From Gracilibacillus salinarum (GTDB taxonomy: Bacteria > Bacillota > Bacilli > Bacillales > Amphibacillaceae): a stretch of DNA of 64,000 nt. The stretch is from NCBI RefSeq assembly GCF_022919575.1, contig NZ_CP095071.1:744001-808000 (forward strand), written 5' to 3'. The first letter of the stretch is position 1. Each line of letters opens with the position of its first letter. The notes under the pieces were generated by a model, which saw only the letters and a list, made by a program, of their open reading frames with translations, did not search any database and was not told the origin of the DNA. Positions 49,390 through 58,007 of this stretch are shown piece after piece. A program made the translations under genes and the position numbers.

Positions 49390-49679
49390 CATGTATAATC
49401 AAGAGAAGATGATAACTCTAGGCAATTTATTAAGGGCTTATTAGAGTTCTAATAATTGCAACAAATGACAAGTAATTTGATTTGATCAAAAAGATTATCC
49501 TCTACTATTGCTTGCCATCCTTATAAACGGAGAAGTAATTTCGTGGTGTGAACTAACTTTATTAATAATAGTCTTTATTTTAGTGATGAGGGTCTATTCT
49601 GGAATCAGCACGAGCTGAAAGTACACCTTGTGAACCAATCTTTTTCACAGAGTTAGCTTCAGCTGTGCCCCAATGGTAC
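49390..49679. other. Gap downstream of the DUF2515 gene
   Basis: I see no gene, terminator or repeat with enough support in these 290 bases. The flanking genes converge here. Confidence 0.5.
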
Positions 49680-51002
49680 TTATGTTCTTCGGGAAATTTG
49701 TTGTATAGGATCCCATACGCTGTTATACGGTGGTGCATAAGAAAGATCCAGATCTTGCAGTTCCTGAACTGTCATTCGATTATATAAAGCAGTAGCAAGC
49801 ACATCAATCCGCTTATCTGCACCCTTCTTACTAATTACTTGTCCACCCAATAGCAGGTTGGTTTTACGATGATACAGCAGCTTAATATGTAATGGATTTG
49901 CATCAGGATAATACCCTGCATGATCAGTGCTCTTTCTTGAAATTGTTTGATAGGGTATTTGTAATTTTGTCGCCTCCGCTTCTGTTAATCCCGTTCTGGC
50001 TAATGTTATATCAAAAAATTTGAGAATGGAAGTTCCAACTATCCCTTTAAATGTTATTGGATTACCCGCCATATTCGCACCAGCAATCCGACCTTGCTTA
50101 TTAGCTGTCGTTCCAAGCGGTATATAATCTTCCAGCTGTTTTATCATATGATAATCTGTCGCACAATCGCCAGCTGCATAAATATTAGCCACAGAACTCT
50201 GCATATAAGCATTCACACGAATTGCTCCAGCTTCATTACATTGGATATTTGAATTCACTATAAACTCTGTATTTGGCTTGACGCCGGCACTAATTAGCAC
50301 CAGATCAGCATTGTATTGAGCTTTATCAGTGATAACCTTCTGCACTCGCTGGCTTCCGCTGAAACCGATGACCTCTTCCGCTAATGTGACTTCTACATTA
50401 TGCTTTAGTGCCTCCTCTTCTATAAGCTTAGCCATTTCATTATCGAAAATACTGGCAAGCTGGTCTCCTCGTTGAATTAACCTAACTTTCTTGCCAAGCG
50501 AAGTAAAGACTTCTGCCATTTCCAATCCAATATAGCCACCACCAACAATCGTTACCTGCTTCACTTCCTCTGATAAATCGGCCATAATAGCTTCTGTATT
50601 AGGAATTGTTTTTAAACAGTGAATCCCTGCCAGATTAATTCCGTCCCATTCTGGTCTAACCGGATCTGCACCAGTAGCTATCAATAAACGATCATATGTT
50701 ATCTCTTGCTCGCTTTTTTGATCCCGATACCGAACTGTCTGACTTGAGGCATCAATATCGGTAACTTCTGTATGTATTCTAGCATCAATTCCGTATTTAT
50801 TACGAAACGTCTCGACTGAACGCGCAATGACTGATTCAGTCGATGTGACAAGGCCATTGATAACATATGGCAAGCCACACTGACCATAAGAATAATCAGC
50901 ACCTCGTTCTAACACCGTTATATCAGCTTTTTTATCCGTTCGAACGATTTCCATAGCTGCACTCATTCCAGCTGCGACACCACCAATAATCACATATTTC
51001 AT
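49680..51002 (-). CDS. cdr: CoA-disulfide reductase-like FAD oxidoreductase
   Basis: A 440-residue flavoprotein. FAD-binding VIIGGVAAGMSAA at the N-terminus, the single active cysteine in SYGQCGLPY (about Cys42), the NAD(P) motif VTIVGGGYIGLEMAE (about 150-165), and the second FAD motif YAAGDCATDY. The single-cysteine active site places it with CoA-disulfide reductases and NADH peroxidases/oxidases; the first is more likely in a CoA- or bacillithiol-using Bacillaceae. ATG 51002 has GGAGG eight bases upstream. Confidence 0.85.
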   Translation of the reverse strand: MKYVIIGGVAAGMSAAMEIVRTDKKADITVLERGADYSYGQCGLPYVINGLVTSTESVIARSVETFRNKYGIDARIHTEVTDIDASSQTVRYRDQKSEQEITYDRLLIATGADPVRPEWDGINLAGIHCLKTIPNTEAIMADLSEEVKQVTIVGGGYIGLEMAEVFTSLGKKVRLIQRGDQLASIFDNEMAKLIEEEALKHNVEVTLAEEVIGFSGSQRVQKVITDKAQYNADLVLISAGVKPNTEFIVNSNIQCNEAGAIRVNAYMQSSVANIYAAGDCATDYHMIKQLEDYIPLGTTANKQGRIAGANMAGNPITFKGIVGTSILKFFDITLARTGLTEAEATKLQIPYQTISRKSTDHAGYYPDANPLHIKLLYHRKTNLLLGGQVISKKGADKRIDVLATALYNRMTVQELQDLDLSYAPPYNSVWDPIQQISRRT

Positions 51003-51047
51003 TTCCATTACCTCCTCTATTAGAGATGTTCCCCAAAGAAGGATATT

Positions 51048-51776
51048 TTAAGCGTTGTAATCATTGTCAGATCTTACAGATGAGTGAACAATCAAAAAAT
51101 TTGGTTGTTGGCGAATCTTTTGGTACTTATCAGGAAATTGTTGTTTAAAGACATCCGTTGGCACTGGTTCAATGATCTGATCAAGCTTGAAATATCTAAG
51201 CGTGTCATTCATTACTCGCTGGAAAGGTCTTCGATACATTGGAACCTGGAAGGACTTCCCTTGCTTCATCCATTGATCGATGTATGGCTCTACTGAAAAA
51301 TAGTCTGGTTGATCCACTAAATGAAGATCTGTTAAAGGGTGGTGGATCGAATATAAAAGTTGTCCACCAGGTTTTAATATCCGAGAGAATTCTTGAAATG
51401 TTGGTTGCCATTCTTCCAAATAATGAAGTGTTAATGAACTTATCACTTAATCAAAACAATCATTCTCAAAAGGCAGCGGCTCGGCTAAACTCAATTGGCG
51501 AATATCTGCTTGATCACCAACTCGTCTTTTTGCTGCTTCTATCATTTGTTTACTGATATCAATCGCAGTTACGTTTGCACCACGTTGCAATAATTCGTTT
51601 GTATACCAGCCTGCCGCACACCCTGCATCTAAAACTTTGAGACCGTTCATTTTCATTGGTAATACATTCATCATTGCCGGGCGTTCATATTCGGCATTGT
51701 ATAGACTGTCAGTATCGACCGATGTTTCATAAATACTAGCTAACTGGTCAAAAACTTTTTCAATCGGATTATTCAT
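51048..51776 (-). pseudogene. Class I SAM methyltransferase interrupted by one stop codon
   Basis: Two open segments in the same frame are separated by one TAA (plus strand 51447-51449). The first (51450-51776) has the SAM motif VLDAGCAAGWYT and ends PFENDCFD. The second continues VISSLTLHYLEEW and KPGGQLLYSIHHP, the normal methyltransferase motifs. A Leu codon TTA is expected at the stop (FDLVISSLTLHYL), so one T-to-A change explains it. The whole would be 242 residues of the Methyltransf_11 type. Both halves look intact otherwise. Confidence 0.85.
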
Positions 51777-51798
51777 ATATTCACCTTTTCTTAGATAA

Positions 51799-52503
51799 TT
51801 AATGTGCTACTTGAAAGTAGGCTAGTAACTCGCTGGCATGATGTATTACATGATCTGGTTGATATACAGTATTCGCAACGGTCCGCTTACGATGATTCAT
51901 CCAGATAGCTTTCCAGCCCATATACTTTGCGCCTATCACATCTTTTTCAAAGGAATCACCAATGTACACTGTATCGACTGGATGACAACCAAGGGCCTGC
52001 TCTACTACCTGAAAAATCTCCGGCTTCGGTTTTGCCACACCATAGCTTCCAGAAATGAAAATGTGATCAGTTGGAATCCACTGCTCCAAACCTAATTGCT
52101 TTATTTTCATAGTCTGATGCTCAGGATCGCCGTTGGTTAATATCGCTAATTGTTTACCGGACTTTTTTAAATTACGAATCAACTTCTCCATTTCTGGAAA
52201 CAGTTGAATCGCTGCTTGTTCTTTTTTATATTGTTGGTGAAAGCTCGCTGCCTGTGCCTGATCGATGACAATATTAAAATCCTGACAGGCCTTGATAATT
52301 CTACCTGTCTGCCATTGATGGACAGAAATTTCTCCTGCTTCACTCTTGTCAAACAAAATTTCACTATACTCCCTGCTGCGACGATAAATTTGATCCAATT
52401 CATCGTAGGAGTAATCGCTAGCTATAATCTTGCGAAATGTATGATGAAACGATAAGGACTGATCATATAACGTATCATCCACATCAAATATAATAGTCTT
52501 CAT
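51799..52503 (-). CDS. HAD family hydrolase
   Basis: A 234-residue phosphatase-like protein with the nucleophile motif FDVDDTLYD (Asp7, Asp9), LAILTNGDP (motif II), a Lys in AKPKPEIF (motif III) and YIGDSFEKDV (motif IV). A helical cap lies between motifs I and II (subfamily IA). Substrate cannot be deduced; the gene resembles YjjG/YsaA-like pyrimidine or general phosphatases. Confidence 0.88.
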   Translation of the reverse strand: MKTIIFDVDDTLYDQSLSFHHTFRKIIASDYSYDELDQIYRRSREYSEILFDKSEAGEISVHQWQTGRIIKACQDFNIVIDQAQAASFHQQYKKEQAAIQLFPEMEKLIRNLKKSGKQLAILTNGDPEHQTMKIKQLGLEQWIPTDHIFISGSYGVAKPKPEIFQVVEQALGCHPVDTVYIGDSFEKDVIGAKYMGWKAIWMNHRKRTVANTVYQPDHVIHHASELLAYFQVAH

Positions 52504-52517
52504 GTTTTCTTCCTTCC

Positions 52518-53366
52518 CTAAGCTAAAAATTCTTGTAAAGGGGCTTTCAGTTTCTCTGCATCCTGATAGCCTTTCCTGTATAAATCCATCAATTTATTTT
52601 TATTCTTTTCTACCCTGCCCACTGTTAATTTCTCATTTGGAGAAATAATAAAAACATTTCCCTGTTTTTCTTGATCATATAAATACTGAAGTGTGTCATT
52701 GTATACCTGATGACGATTCTCAATCGCCTTAATCAATCCAGGGAATTCTTTGTACTTTCGCTTTATGTACCAGTTTTGACCTGCACGCTTCTTAAAATAG
52801 CCGCGATTCCTTGTCAGCACGACAACATTCTTTTGATTGCCATCCTTTAACGATTGCATGATAGGAATCGGATCGGCTATCCCACCATCCATTAATACTC
52901 GACTCTCAAAATCAATCGGAGGTGCTACAACAGGAAGGGAACTAGATGCACGGATCACCGTCATCATATCCTGGGCATAATCGGTTTTACTATAAAAGAC
53001 AGGTTCTCCAGTTAAACAATCCGTTGTTCCAACAACAAATTCTTCTTTTGCTGCTTGAAACGTCTGATAATCGAATGGAACCAGCTGATTCGGAAGTGTA
53101 TCAAACAAAAAATCCATTCCAAATAATTGCCTTTTTGTAACCCAATTACGTAAAGATAAATAATCTGGATGACTGACATAATCAATATTAACCATCCTAT
53201 TTCGTTCTAATTGCCTGGAGATATAAGAGGATCCGTTACATGCCCCTGATGATACACCTATAACGTACGGTATGTATATATCTTGCTCCATTAAGAAGTT
53301 TAGAACACCTGCTGTAAAAACACCTCTGCTGCCTCCACCTTCTAATACTAATCCTGTATTGTTCAT
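52518..53366 (-). CDS. Patatin-like phospholipase
   Basis: A 282-residue protein with the oxyanion loop GLVLEGGGSRG, the nucleophile elbow GVSSG (Ser39) and the catalytic Asp in LMDGGIADPIP. Together they form the Ser-Asp dyad of patatin lipases. It belongs with the YjjU/RssA-like group of intracellular esterases; the substrate is unknown. ATG follows GAGGCGAT, 14 bases upstream of the HAD gene, so the two may be co-transcribed. Confidence 0.88.
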   Translation of the reverse strand: MNNTGLVLEGGGSRGVFTAGVLNFLMEQDIYIPYVIGVSSGACNGSSYISRQLERNRMVNIDYVSHPDYLSLRNWVTKRQLFGMDFLFDTLPNQLVPFDYQTFQAAKEEFVVGTTDCLTGEPVFYSKTDYAQDMMTVIRASSSLPVVAPPIDFESRVLMDGGIADPIPIMQSLKDGNQKNVVVLTRNRGYFKKRAGQNWYIKRKYKEFPGLIKAIENRHQVYNDTLQYLYDQEKQGNVFIISPNEKLTVGRVEKNKNKLMDLYRKGYQDAEKLKAPLQEFLA

Positions 53367-53546
53367 TTTATCGCCTCGAAACTCTTATTATTAGATCTCT
53401 ACTCATTATCTAATAAATAGCAATTGATTTCCAATCAAACATTTTATAAAGGAAGAAAAATTGTACGTAAACCTGATGGAAATTATTTTTCTCTATCAAA
53501 AAAACTTGTTATACTTGCTAGTAAATGGAAAAGAGGAGGTATATCT

Positions 53547-53750
53547 ATGAGCCAACAAGGTTGTGTAAAATGTGGAAGTAGAAATGCTAATCAAAAAGAG
53601 GTGGCAATGACAGGCACAGGGTTATCCAAAATGTTTGATGTGCAAAACAATCAATTTTTAGTCGTATATTGTGAGGATTGCGGTTATTCAGAGTTTTATA
53701 ATAAACAAGCTACTAAAGGATCCAATATCCTCGATTTATTTTTTGGATAA
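53547..53750 (+). CDS. Zinc-ribbon protein (DUF2082-like)
   Basis: A 67-residue protein with two CxxC pairs (CVKCG and CEDCG) that would hold one zinc. The middle sequence MTGTGLSKMFDVQNNQFLVVYC is the signature I recall for DUF2082 zinc-ribbon proteins (shown in part: TGTGLSKMFDVQN). ATG 53547 follows GGAGG; the open frame to 53424 has no ribosome site. Function unknown; nucleic-acid binding is often assumed. Confidence 0.8.
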   Translation: MSQQGCVKCGSRNANQKEVAMTGTGLSKMFDVQNNQFLVVYCEDCGYSEFYNKQATKGSNILDLFFG

Positions 53751-53794
53751 TTATGTGACTAACAATAAATCAACGAAACGATTATAATAACCAT

Positions 53795-54027
53795 GAAAGT
53801 TCAGCCGTTCCTAACTAACAAAATAATATACAACTACCTATAATATGGATTATGTTAAGCAAAGGCTGAATTGCAGAATGATCATTTTGATATATTTTAT
53901 CTGCTTAGCAAAGCTCCGGAAATAGAACGCGAAGTGGTTGGCCGAAGCGGTATCCCTGCACATTCAACATATCAAAATGGCTGCAACGCTAACATAATCC
54001 ATATTATAGGAACTCAATTTCATGTTC
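53795..54027. repeat. Dispersed palindromic repeat, copy 2 (best preserved)
   Basis: The inverted ends CTATAATATGGATTATGTTA (53838-53857 and 53990-54009) are perfect over 20 bp. Arms continue inward imperfectly: ATTGCAG...CATTTTGATA on the left against GTTGCAGCCATTTTGATA on the right. The 172-bp unit would fold into one long hairpin. Outside, GAAAGTTCAGCCG (53795-53807) and GGAACTCAATTTCAT match copy 1. It has no coding capacity. Confidence 0.85.
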
Positions 54028-54098
54028 AATATTAGGGAGTGCTGAAGTTTTTCTTCTCCTGATACATACTAAATTTTCACTGCGTATAAAATACAGAA

Positions 54099-54130
54099 AC
54101 CCCCCAAGCAAAATTGCTTGGGGGGGTCTT
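54099..54130 (-). terminator. Terminator of the DJ-1 family gene
   Basis: CCCCCCAAGCAA and TTGCTTGGGGGG form a 12-bp stem with a two-base loop. The stem is directly adjacent to the stop codon of the minus-strand gene. T runs are present on both sides. Confidence 0.85.
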
Positions 54131-54131
54131 T

Positions 54132-54788
54132 TTATGCTTCTAATGCCTCCACTACTTTTTCCGCTGTACTTTTACTGGATTGTGGATTTTGTCCTGTAAC
54201 TAAAAAACCGTCTCTAATCGCGTGATCAGACCAGTTTTCTTTCGCAAAGAAACGAGCGCCATTTTCACGAATCTTGGATTCCAGTAAGAAAGGCATATAT
54301 TGATCTAATTGCATTTCTTTTTCTTCGCTATCTGTAAAGGAAGTAACATGTTTATCTTTCACTATTGGCGTACCATCTTGATATGTGGCGTTCACTAAAC
54401 CCGCTGGCCCGTGACAAACCGAACCAATGATCCGATTACCTTCTGCAAACTGCTGAAGCAAATATTGTAATGTTTCATTTTCTGGAAAATCAAACATCGT
54501 TCCATGACCACCTGGCAGAAAGATCGCGTCAAATTCATCTGCGTCTTCTTTACTGACTTTTGCCGTGTGCTTCAGTTGCGCTTCTGCTTCCTTCCATTCA
54601 GGCTTGTCTTCCACACTGTTCGGATCTAATGCTACTTCCCCACCTTCGATACTTGTTACTTTTATATGGTATCCTTTTTCTTTAAAAACTAAATAGGGAA
54701 CAGCAAATTCTTCTAACCAAAGTCCTGTTTTATGCTGATCACTGATCTTTGTGTGATTGGTAACAACCATTAACACTTGCTTTGTCAA
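54132..54788 (-). CDS. DJ-1/PfpI family protein (Hsp31/glyoxalase III-like)
   Basis: A 218-residue class I glutamine amidotransferase-like protein. The nucleophile elbow IGSVCHGPAGL carries Cys (about 124), with an upstream Glu-containing LWLEEFAVPY, the usual triad partner region. The insert after DPNSVEDKPEW is typical of the large Hsp31-like group, which includes glyoxalase III and deglycase-type enzymes. Likely stress protection against reactive aldehydes, by family inference. The start is TTG 54788 behind AGGAGG. Confidence 0.86.
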   Translation of the reverse strand: MTKQVLMVVTNHTKISDQHKTGLWLEEFAVPYLVFKEKGYHIKVTSIEGGEVALDPNSVEDKPEWKEAEAQLKHTAKVSKEDADEFDAIFLPGGHGTMFDFPENETLQYLLQQFAEGNRIIGSVCHGPAGLVNATYQDGTPIVKDKHVTSFTDSEEKEMQLDQYMPFLLESKIRENGARFFAKENWSDHAIRDGFLVTGQNPQSSKSTAEKVVEALEA

Positions 54789-54946
54789 AGTATTCCTCCT
54801 AACAGTTTATAAGTTCCTTACACAGTACAATATACCCGTTCTAAAGATATGTTTAAACATCAATACATTAGGCAACCGCCCATTTTATCTGGTTATATAC
54901 CCATAAAATAGGTTCTTGGAATACTATATAGCACGTTAGGCTGGAG

Positions 54947-55675
54947 GTGATTATCATCACAAATTTGTATCAATATACCGATATTGAAAAGCTGTCAAGT
55001 TGGGAACAAACGGTAATGGAAAGTTTTAAACGTAAAATGACTGATCGGCAACATCCATTTCCCTGTATCCCAGCTACCATTGGTTTTTCGACAAATCAAT
55101 TACGCTATGGCTTTGCAGGTGACCCTGCTGATCATTCAACCATTCAAGATGTAGCAGCATTGCTTTCAGCATACACTAAACAATCAACAACTAACGGCCG
55201 TTATACTTCGCTTATTATATTCTTTCAATCCTCCGATAAACCTGAACTTTCCCCATCAGTAGAAAACTTTGAAAAACTTTTTTGGAATCTTTTAGAACGA
55301 CTAAGCAAATATGACGAGAGGGAATGGCCAACTGATATTCCGACAGATCCTCATGATCCCGTCTGGGAGTATTGCTTTCAAGGAGAACGATACTTCATGT
55401 TTTGCGGCACACCGGCGCATAAGAATCGAGTGAGCAGGCAATTTGACAGTTTTATGCTCGCCATCACCCCTCGATGGGTATTAGAACAATTTAACGCTTC
55501 TCCGAAACATGCAGCAAAGATAAAACAACAAGTCAGAAAGCGGATAAATGACTATGATCTGCTCTCTGTTCATCCTGCATTAAACAGCTACGGCGAATCT
55601 GATAACTTTGAATGGAAACAATATTTTTTACGTGATGACGACAGTTCAATACAACAATGCCCTTTCCATCGATAA
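54947..55675 (+). CDS. YqcI/YcgG family protein
   Basis: About 240 residues. FPCIPATIGF at the N-terminus, RYFMFCGTPAHKNRVSRQF in the middle and the terminal CPFH are features I recall from the YqcI/YcgG family (Pfam PF08892). Some family members are reported heme-dependent N-hydroxylases (GntA type), and the His in PAHKNRVSR is a candidate heme ligand; function here is open. The start is odd: GGAGGTGATTATC is followed by ATC where ATG is expected (54956), so translation may begin at the GTG at 54947 inside the ribosome site. Confidence 0.75.
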   Translation: MIIITNLYQYTDIEKLSSWEQTVMESFKRKMTDRQHPFPCIPATIGFSTNQLRYGFAGDPADHSTIQDVAALLSAYTKQSTTNGRYTSLIIFFQSSDKPELSPSVENFEKLFWNLLERLSKYDEREWPTDIPTDPHDPVWEYCFQGERYFMFCGTPAHKNRVSRQFDSFMLAITPRWVLEQFNASPKHAAKIKQQVRKRINDYDLLSVHPALNSYGESDNFEWKQYFLRDDDSSIQQCPFHR

Positions 55676-55677
55676 TC

Positions 55678-56805
55678 TTAATGATTAATATCGTTGTTCT
55701 CCTGTGCCAGTGCCTGTATTTGCATAAAGAATTTTTCAACCGTTGTGGAGCCTACACGATCGTATTTAGCCAATATAAATAACTCCTGAGGCAACTGTCC
55801 AACGTATTCGATACCGTCATGGTGCATTTGCCTTAAGAAATAAGGAAAGCCTGAAAAATATGCGTCCGTTAACGGAATGTTGGCCAATCGTTCTGTCATA
55901 ATAAGGTATTGATTACGGAAAAATAATAAAAGCTCACCAGGTCGTTGATGAGTAATTTTTCTTCTAGTCCATTCCTGCTCGACGAATCGAACTAAATCTT
56001 GAAACATCAACTGCTCATTTTCGACCTTATACCGTTTTACACACTTTGAAATGTCTTCCAAGTCTTCAGGAAGCTCACTCATAATCCGAGCTTGCTGGAC
56101 ACCACCTAAAGCTACCATAAATCTGGTGGATTGTTCAAAGCGTTGCGGCAATAAAAATACATCACGCAAAAAATAAGGTATATCGATGGATTGATGTTTA
56201 TAAGTAATCGTACGAATAATGATTTCTCCAGGAAGGCTGACAGCTTCTTCATGGTGTTGGTGTCTTACATCTTCTGCTTCTGTTTCAGTCATCAATTGAA
56301 AATGATCTACAAGACGTTGTTCCAATGCATGTAATTTCAGCTCTAATTCTTGAAAGTCGTATTGATGATCAGTTGCAAGGCATGGTTCCTGATAGGCTGG
56401 GACGATAATGGAAGGTGATCCATACACCTCCACATACCACTTCATTACAATGTATAAATCTTCCCAAGCTTCTAATGCTTCACGATAACGAAATGCACGT
56501 ACCTGATGAGCCGCTTGGTTGCCTAACTGTCGAATTCGATCCAAGGCTTCACATGGGTCGTCTGTGACCAACCCTTTCAACTGCAAAATCTTGATCCGAT
56601 TTTTTAGATTGTTAGATGACCCAGCATCGATACTTTCTATTCGTAATACTCGCTGTACAATATTCTCAATAAATGCTCGTGTGTGAGTTAACATAGTTCT
56701 CGGACTTGAAAACACGCTAAATTCTAATTCTCGCGCAATCGCAGCTAGATCAAAGGACACTTCATTAAGAAAATAATAAAAATAGTTCTGTTTCACATCT
56801 TCCAT
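55678..56805 (-). CDS. Orphan protein with DUF4145-like N-terminal domain
   Basis: A 375-residue soluble protein that I cannot name. The N-terminal 130 residues contain LDRIRQLGNQAAHQVRAF, the helical motif seen in DUF4145 domains of HsdR-type restriction subunits and nuclease or defence proteins. The rest (about residues 160-375) is mixed alpha/beta without a catalytic motif that I recognise: no P-loop, no PD-ExK and no HNH. Convergent with the YqcI-like gene, with two bases between. The next gene upstream is the conserved yqeM, so it marks the right border of the accessory block. Confidence 0.6.
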   Translation of the reverse strand: MEDVKQNYFYYFLNEVSFDLAAIARELEFSVFSSPRTMLTHTRAFIENIVQRVLRIESIDAGSSNNLKNRIKILQLKGLVTDDPCEALDRIRQLGNQAAHQVRAFRYREALEAWEDLYIVMKWYVEVYGSPSIIVPAYQEPCLATDHQYDFQELELKLHALEQRLVDHFQLMTETEAEDVRHQHHEEAVSLPGEIIIRTITYKHQSIDIPYFLRDVFLLPQRFEQSTRFMVALGGVQQARIMSELPEDLEDISKCVKRYKVENEQLMFQDLVRFVEQEWTRRKITHQRPGELLLFFRNQYLIMTERLANIPLTDAYFSGFPYFLRQMHHDGIEYVGQLPQELFILAKYDRVGSTTVEKFFMQIQALAQENNDINH

Positions 56806-56859
56806 CTTGAATCGTTACCTCTCTGTTGTCTTTTTTTGTTTTGTCACCAAAACATGAGA

Positions 56860-56896
56860 AAACGAGGTTAGAAAGTATGGTCATTCTACCTCGTTT
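56860..56896 (-). terminator. Hairpin after yqeM
   Basis: AAACGAGGT...GAA and TTC...ACCTCGTTT form a 9-bp stem plus 3 bp across one mismatch. It lies 40 bases after the yqeM stop and would end the yqeG-yqeM operon. Confidence 0.65.
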
Positions 56897-56936
56897 AATA
56901 GTTGCCACTGAAGAATCATTGTGACTGTTATAAAAC

Positions 56937-57662
56937 TTACTTTTTCTTACAAACAAAGAATATTCGTTCATTCTCTTCTGGGTTTTCCGATTTTGTTAAT
57001 GAGAAATCACCATAGATACCTTGTAAATGAAATCCTGTTTGCTCTAATAAATGAACGTACGAGTCCACTGCAAATGTACGTTGAACATGCTGTTCATCAA
57101 ATCGCTGGTACTGGCCAGTCGATTCATCCAGCAGGAAAAAGGTGAGATCATGCTCCACACTTCCTACCTCTTCCCCTTGTTCGCATAACCAAACATAGGT
57201 AATATCTTCGTATATTTCAGAAAATGTATGACCTATCATATCTTCAGCAAAATGCTTAAGACTGTGTATATCAAATATAAAATATCCTCCATCCACAAGA
57301 CAATGCTGTACATTCCGAAAAACTGTTTCTAAATCTTTAGCTGACGTAATATAGTTGATCACATCACATAAACTGACCACTGCATCAAAACCGTGCAATC
57401 CATTTAATTCACGAATATCTTGTTGAATATACTGAATGCCTGATGTGTTTGATTGCGCATATGCCAGCATATCTTCCGACACGTCCACACCGGTTACAGA
57501 GAAATTAGCATTCGCAAAGCGCTTGCTCATTCTTCCCGTTCCACAGCCGAGATCAAGTAACCGCCCCTCTTTAATGAACTGTTCAACAAAAGCCTGCCAA
57601 TGGTCATACAATTCATCATCCATTAACACATCGTAAATATAAGCTAGTTTAGAGTATGCCAT
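56937..57662 (-). CDS. yqeM: SAM-dependent methyltransferase YqeM
   Basis: A 241-residue class I methyltransferase with the motif LLDLGCGTGRMSKRF (about residues 35-48). It is always found downstream of rsfS in Bacillaceae; substrate unknown. The start directly abuts the rsfS stop, so translation is probably coupled. In B. subtilis comER follows; here the accessory block intervenes. Confidence 0.92.
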   Translation of the reverse strand: MAYSKLAYIYDVLMDDELYDHWQAFVEQFIKEGRLLDLGCGTGRMSKRFANANFSVTGVDVSEDMLAYAQSNTSGIQYIQQDIRELNGLHGFDAVVSLCDVINYITSAKDLETVFRNVQHCLVDGGYFIFDIHSLKHFAEDMIGHTFSEIYEDITYVWLCEQGEEVGSVEHDLTFFLLDESTGQYQRFDEQHVQRTFAVDSYVHLLEQTGFHLQGIYGDFSLTKSENPEENERIFFVCKKK

Positions 57663-58007
57663 TTACAATTTCACTTCAAGCTGCGGAGCATCTCCCCACA
57701 ATTTCTCTAAATTGTAATATTGGCGTTCATCACGATGGAAAATATGGCATACTACATCACCAAGATCAACAAGTACCCATCTTGCTTGATCAAAACCTTC
57801 CAATCGCTTTACTTCAATTTCTTCTTCTTGCGCAAAATCTTTAACCTCACGAGCAATGGCCTGCACCTGACGTTCATTCGTCCCTTGACAAATTAAAAAA
57901 TAATCAGCGATTAGCGACACATTTTTCATGTCCATAATAACGATGTCTTCAGCTCTTTTGTCATCGCATGCTTTTGCTACTTGATCCGCTAATTGTTTAC
58001 TATCCAT
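57663..58007 (-). CDS. rsfS: Ribosome silencing factor RsfS
   Basis: A 114-residue protein that binds L14 and blocks subunit joining in poor nutrition. The core RAEDIVIMDMKNVSLIADYF and GFDQARWVLVDLGDVVCHIF (each given as a partial signature) is typical. It overlaps yqeK by 8 bases. Confidence 0.95.
   Translation of the reverse strand: MDSKQLADQVAKACDDKRAEDIVIMDMKNVSLIADYFLICQGTNERQVQAIAREVKDFAQEEEIEVKRLEGFDQARWVLVDLGDVVCHIFHRDERQYYNLEKLWGDAPQLEVKL

Noticed and set aside
42143..56936. A defence island in the accessory block
   Set aside because: The block contains no recognisable nuclease-helicase set, toxin-antitoxin pair, reverse transcriptase or STING/TIR-like gene; only one protein has a DUF4145-like domain.
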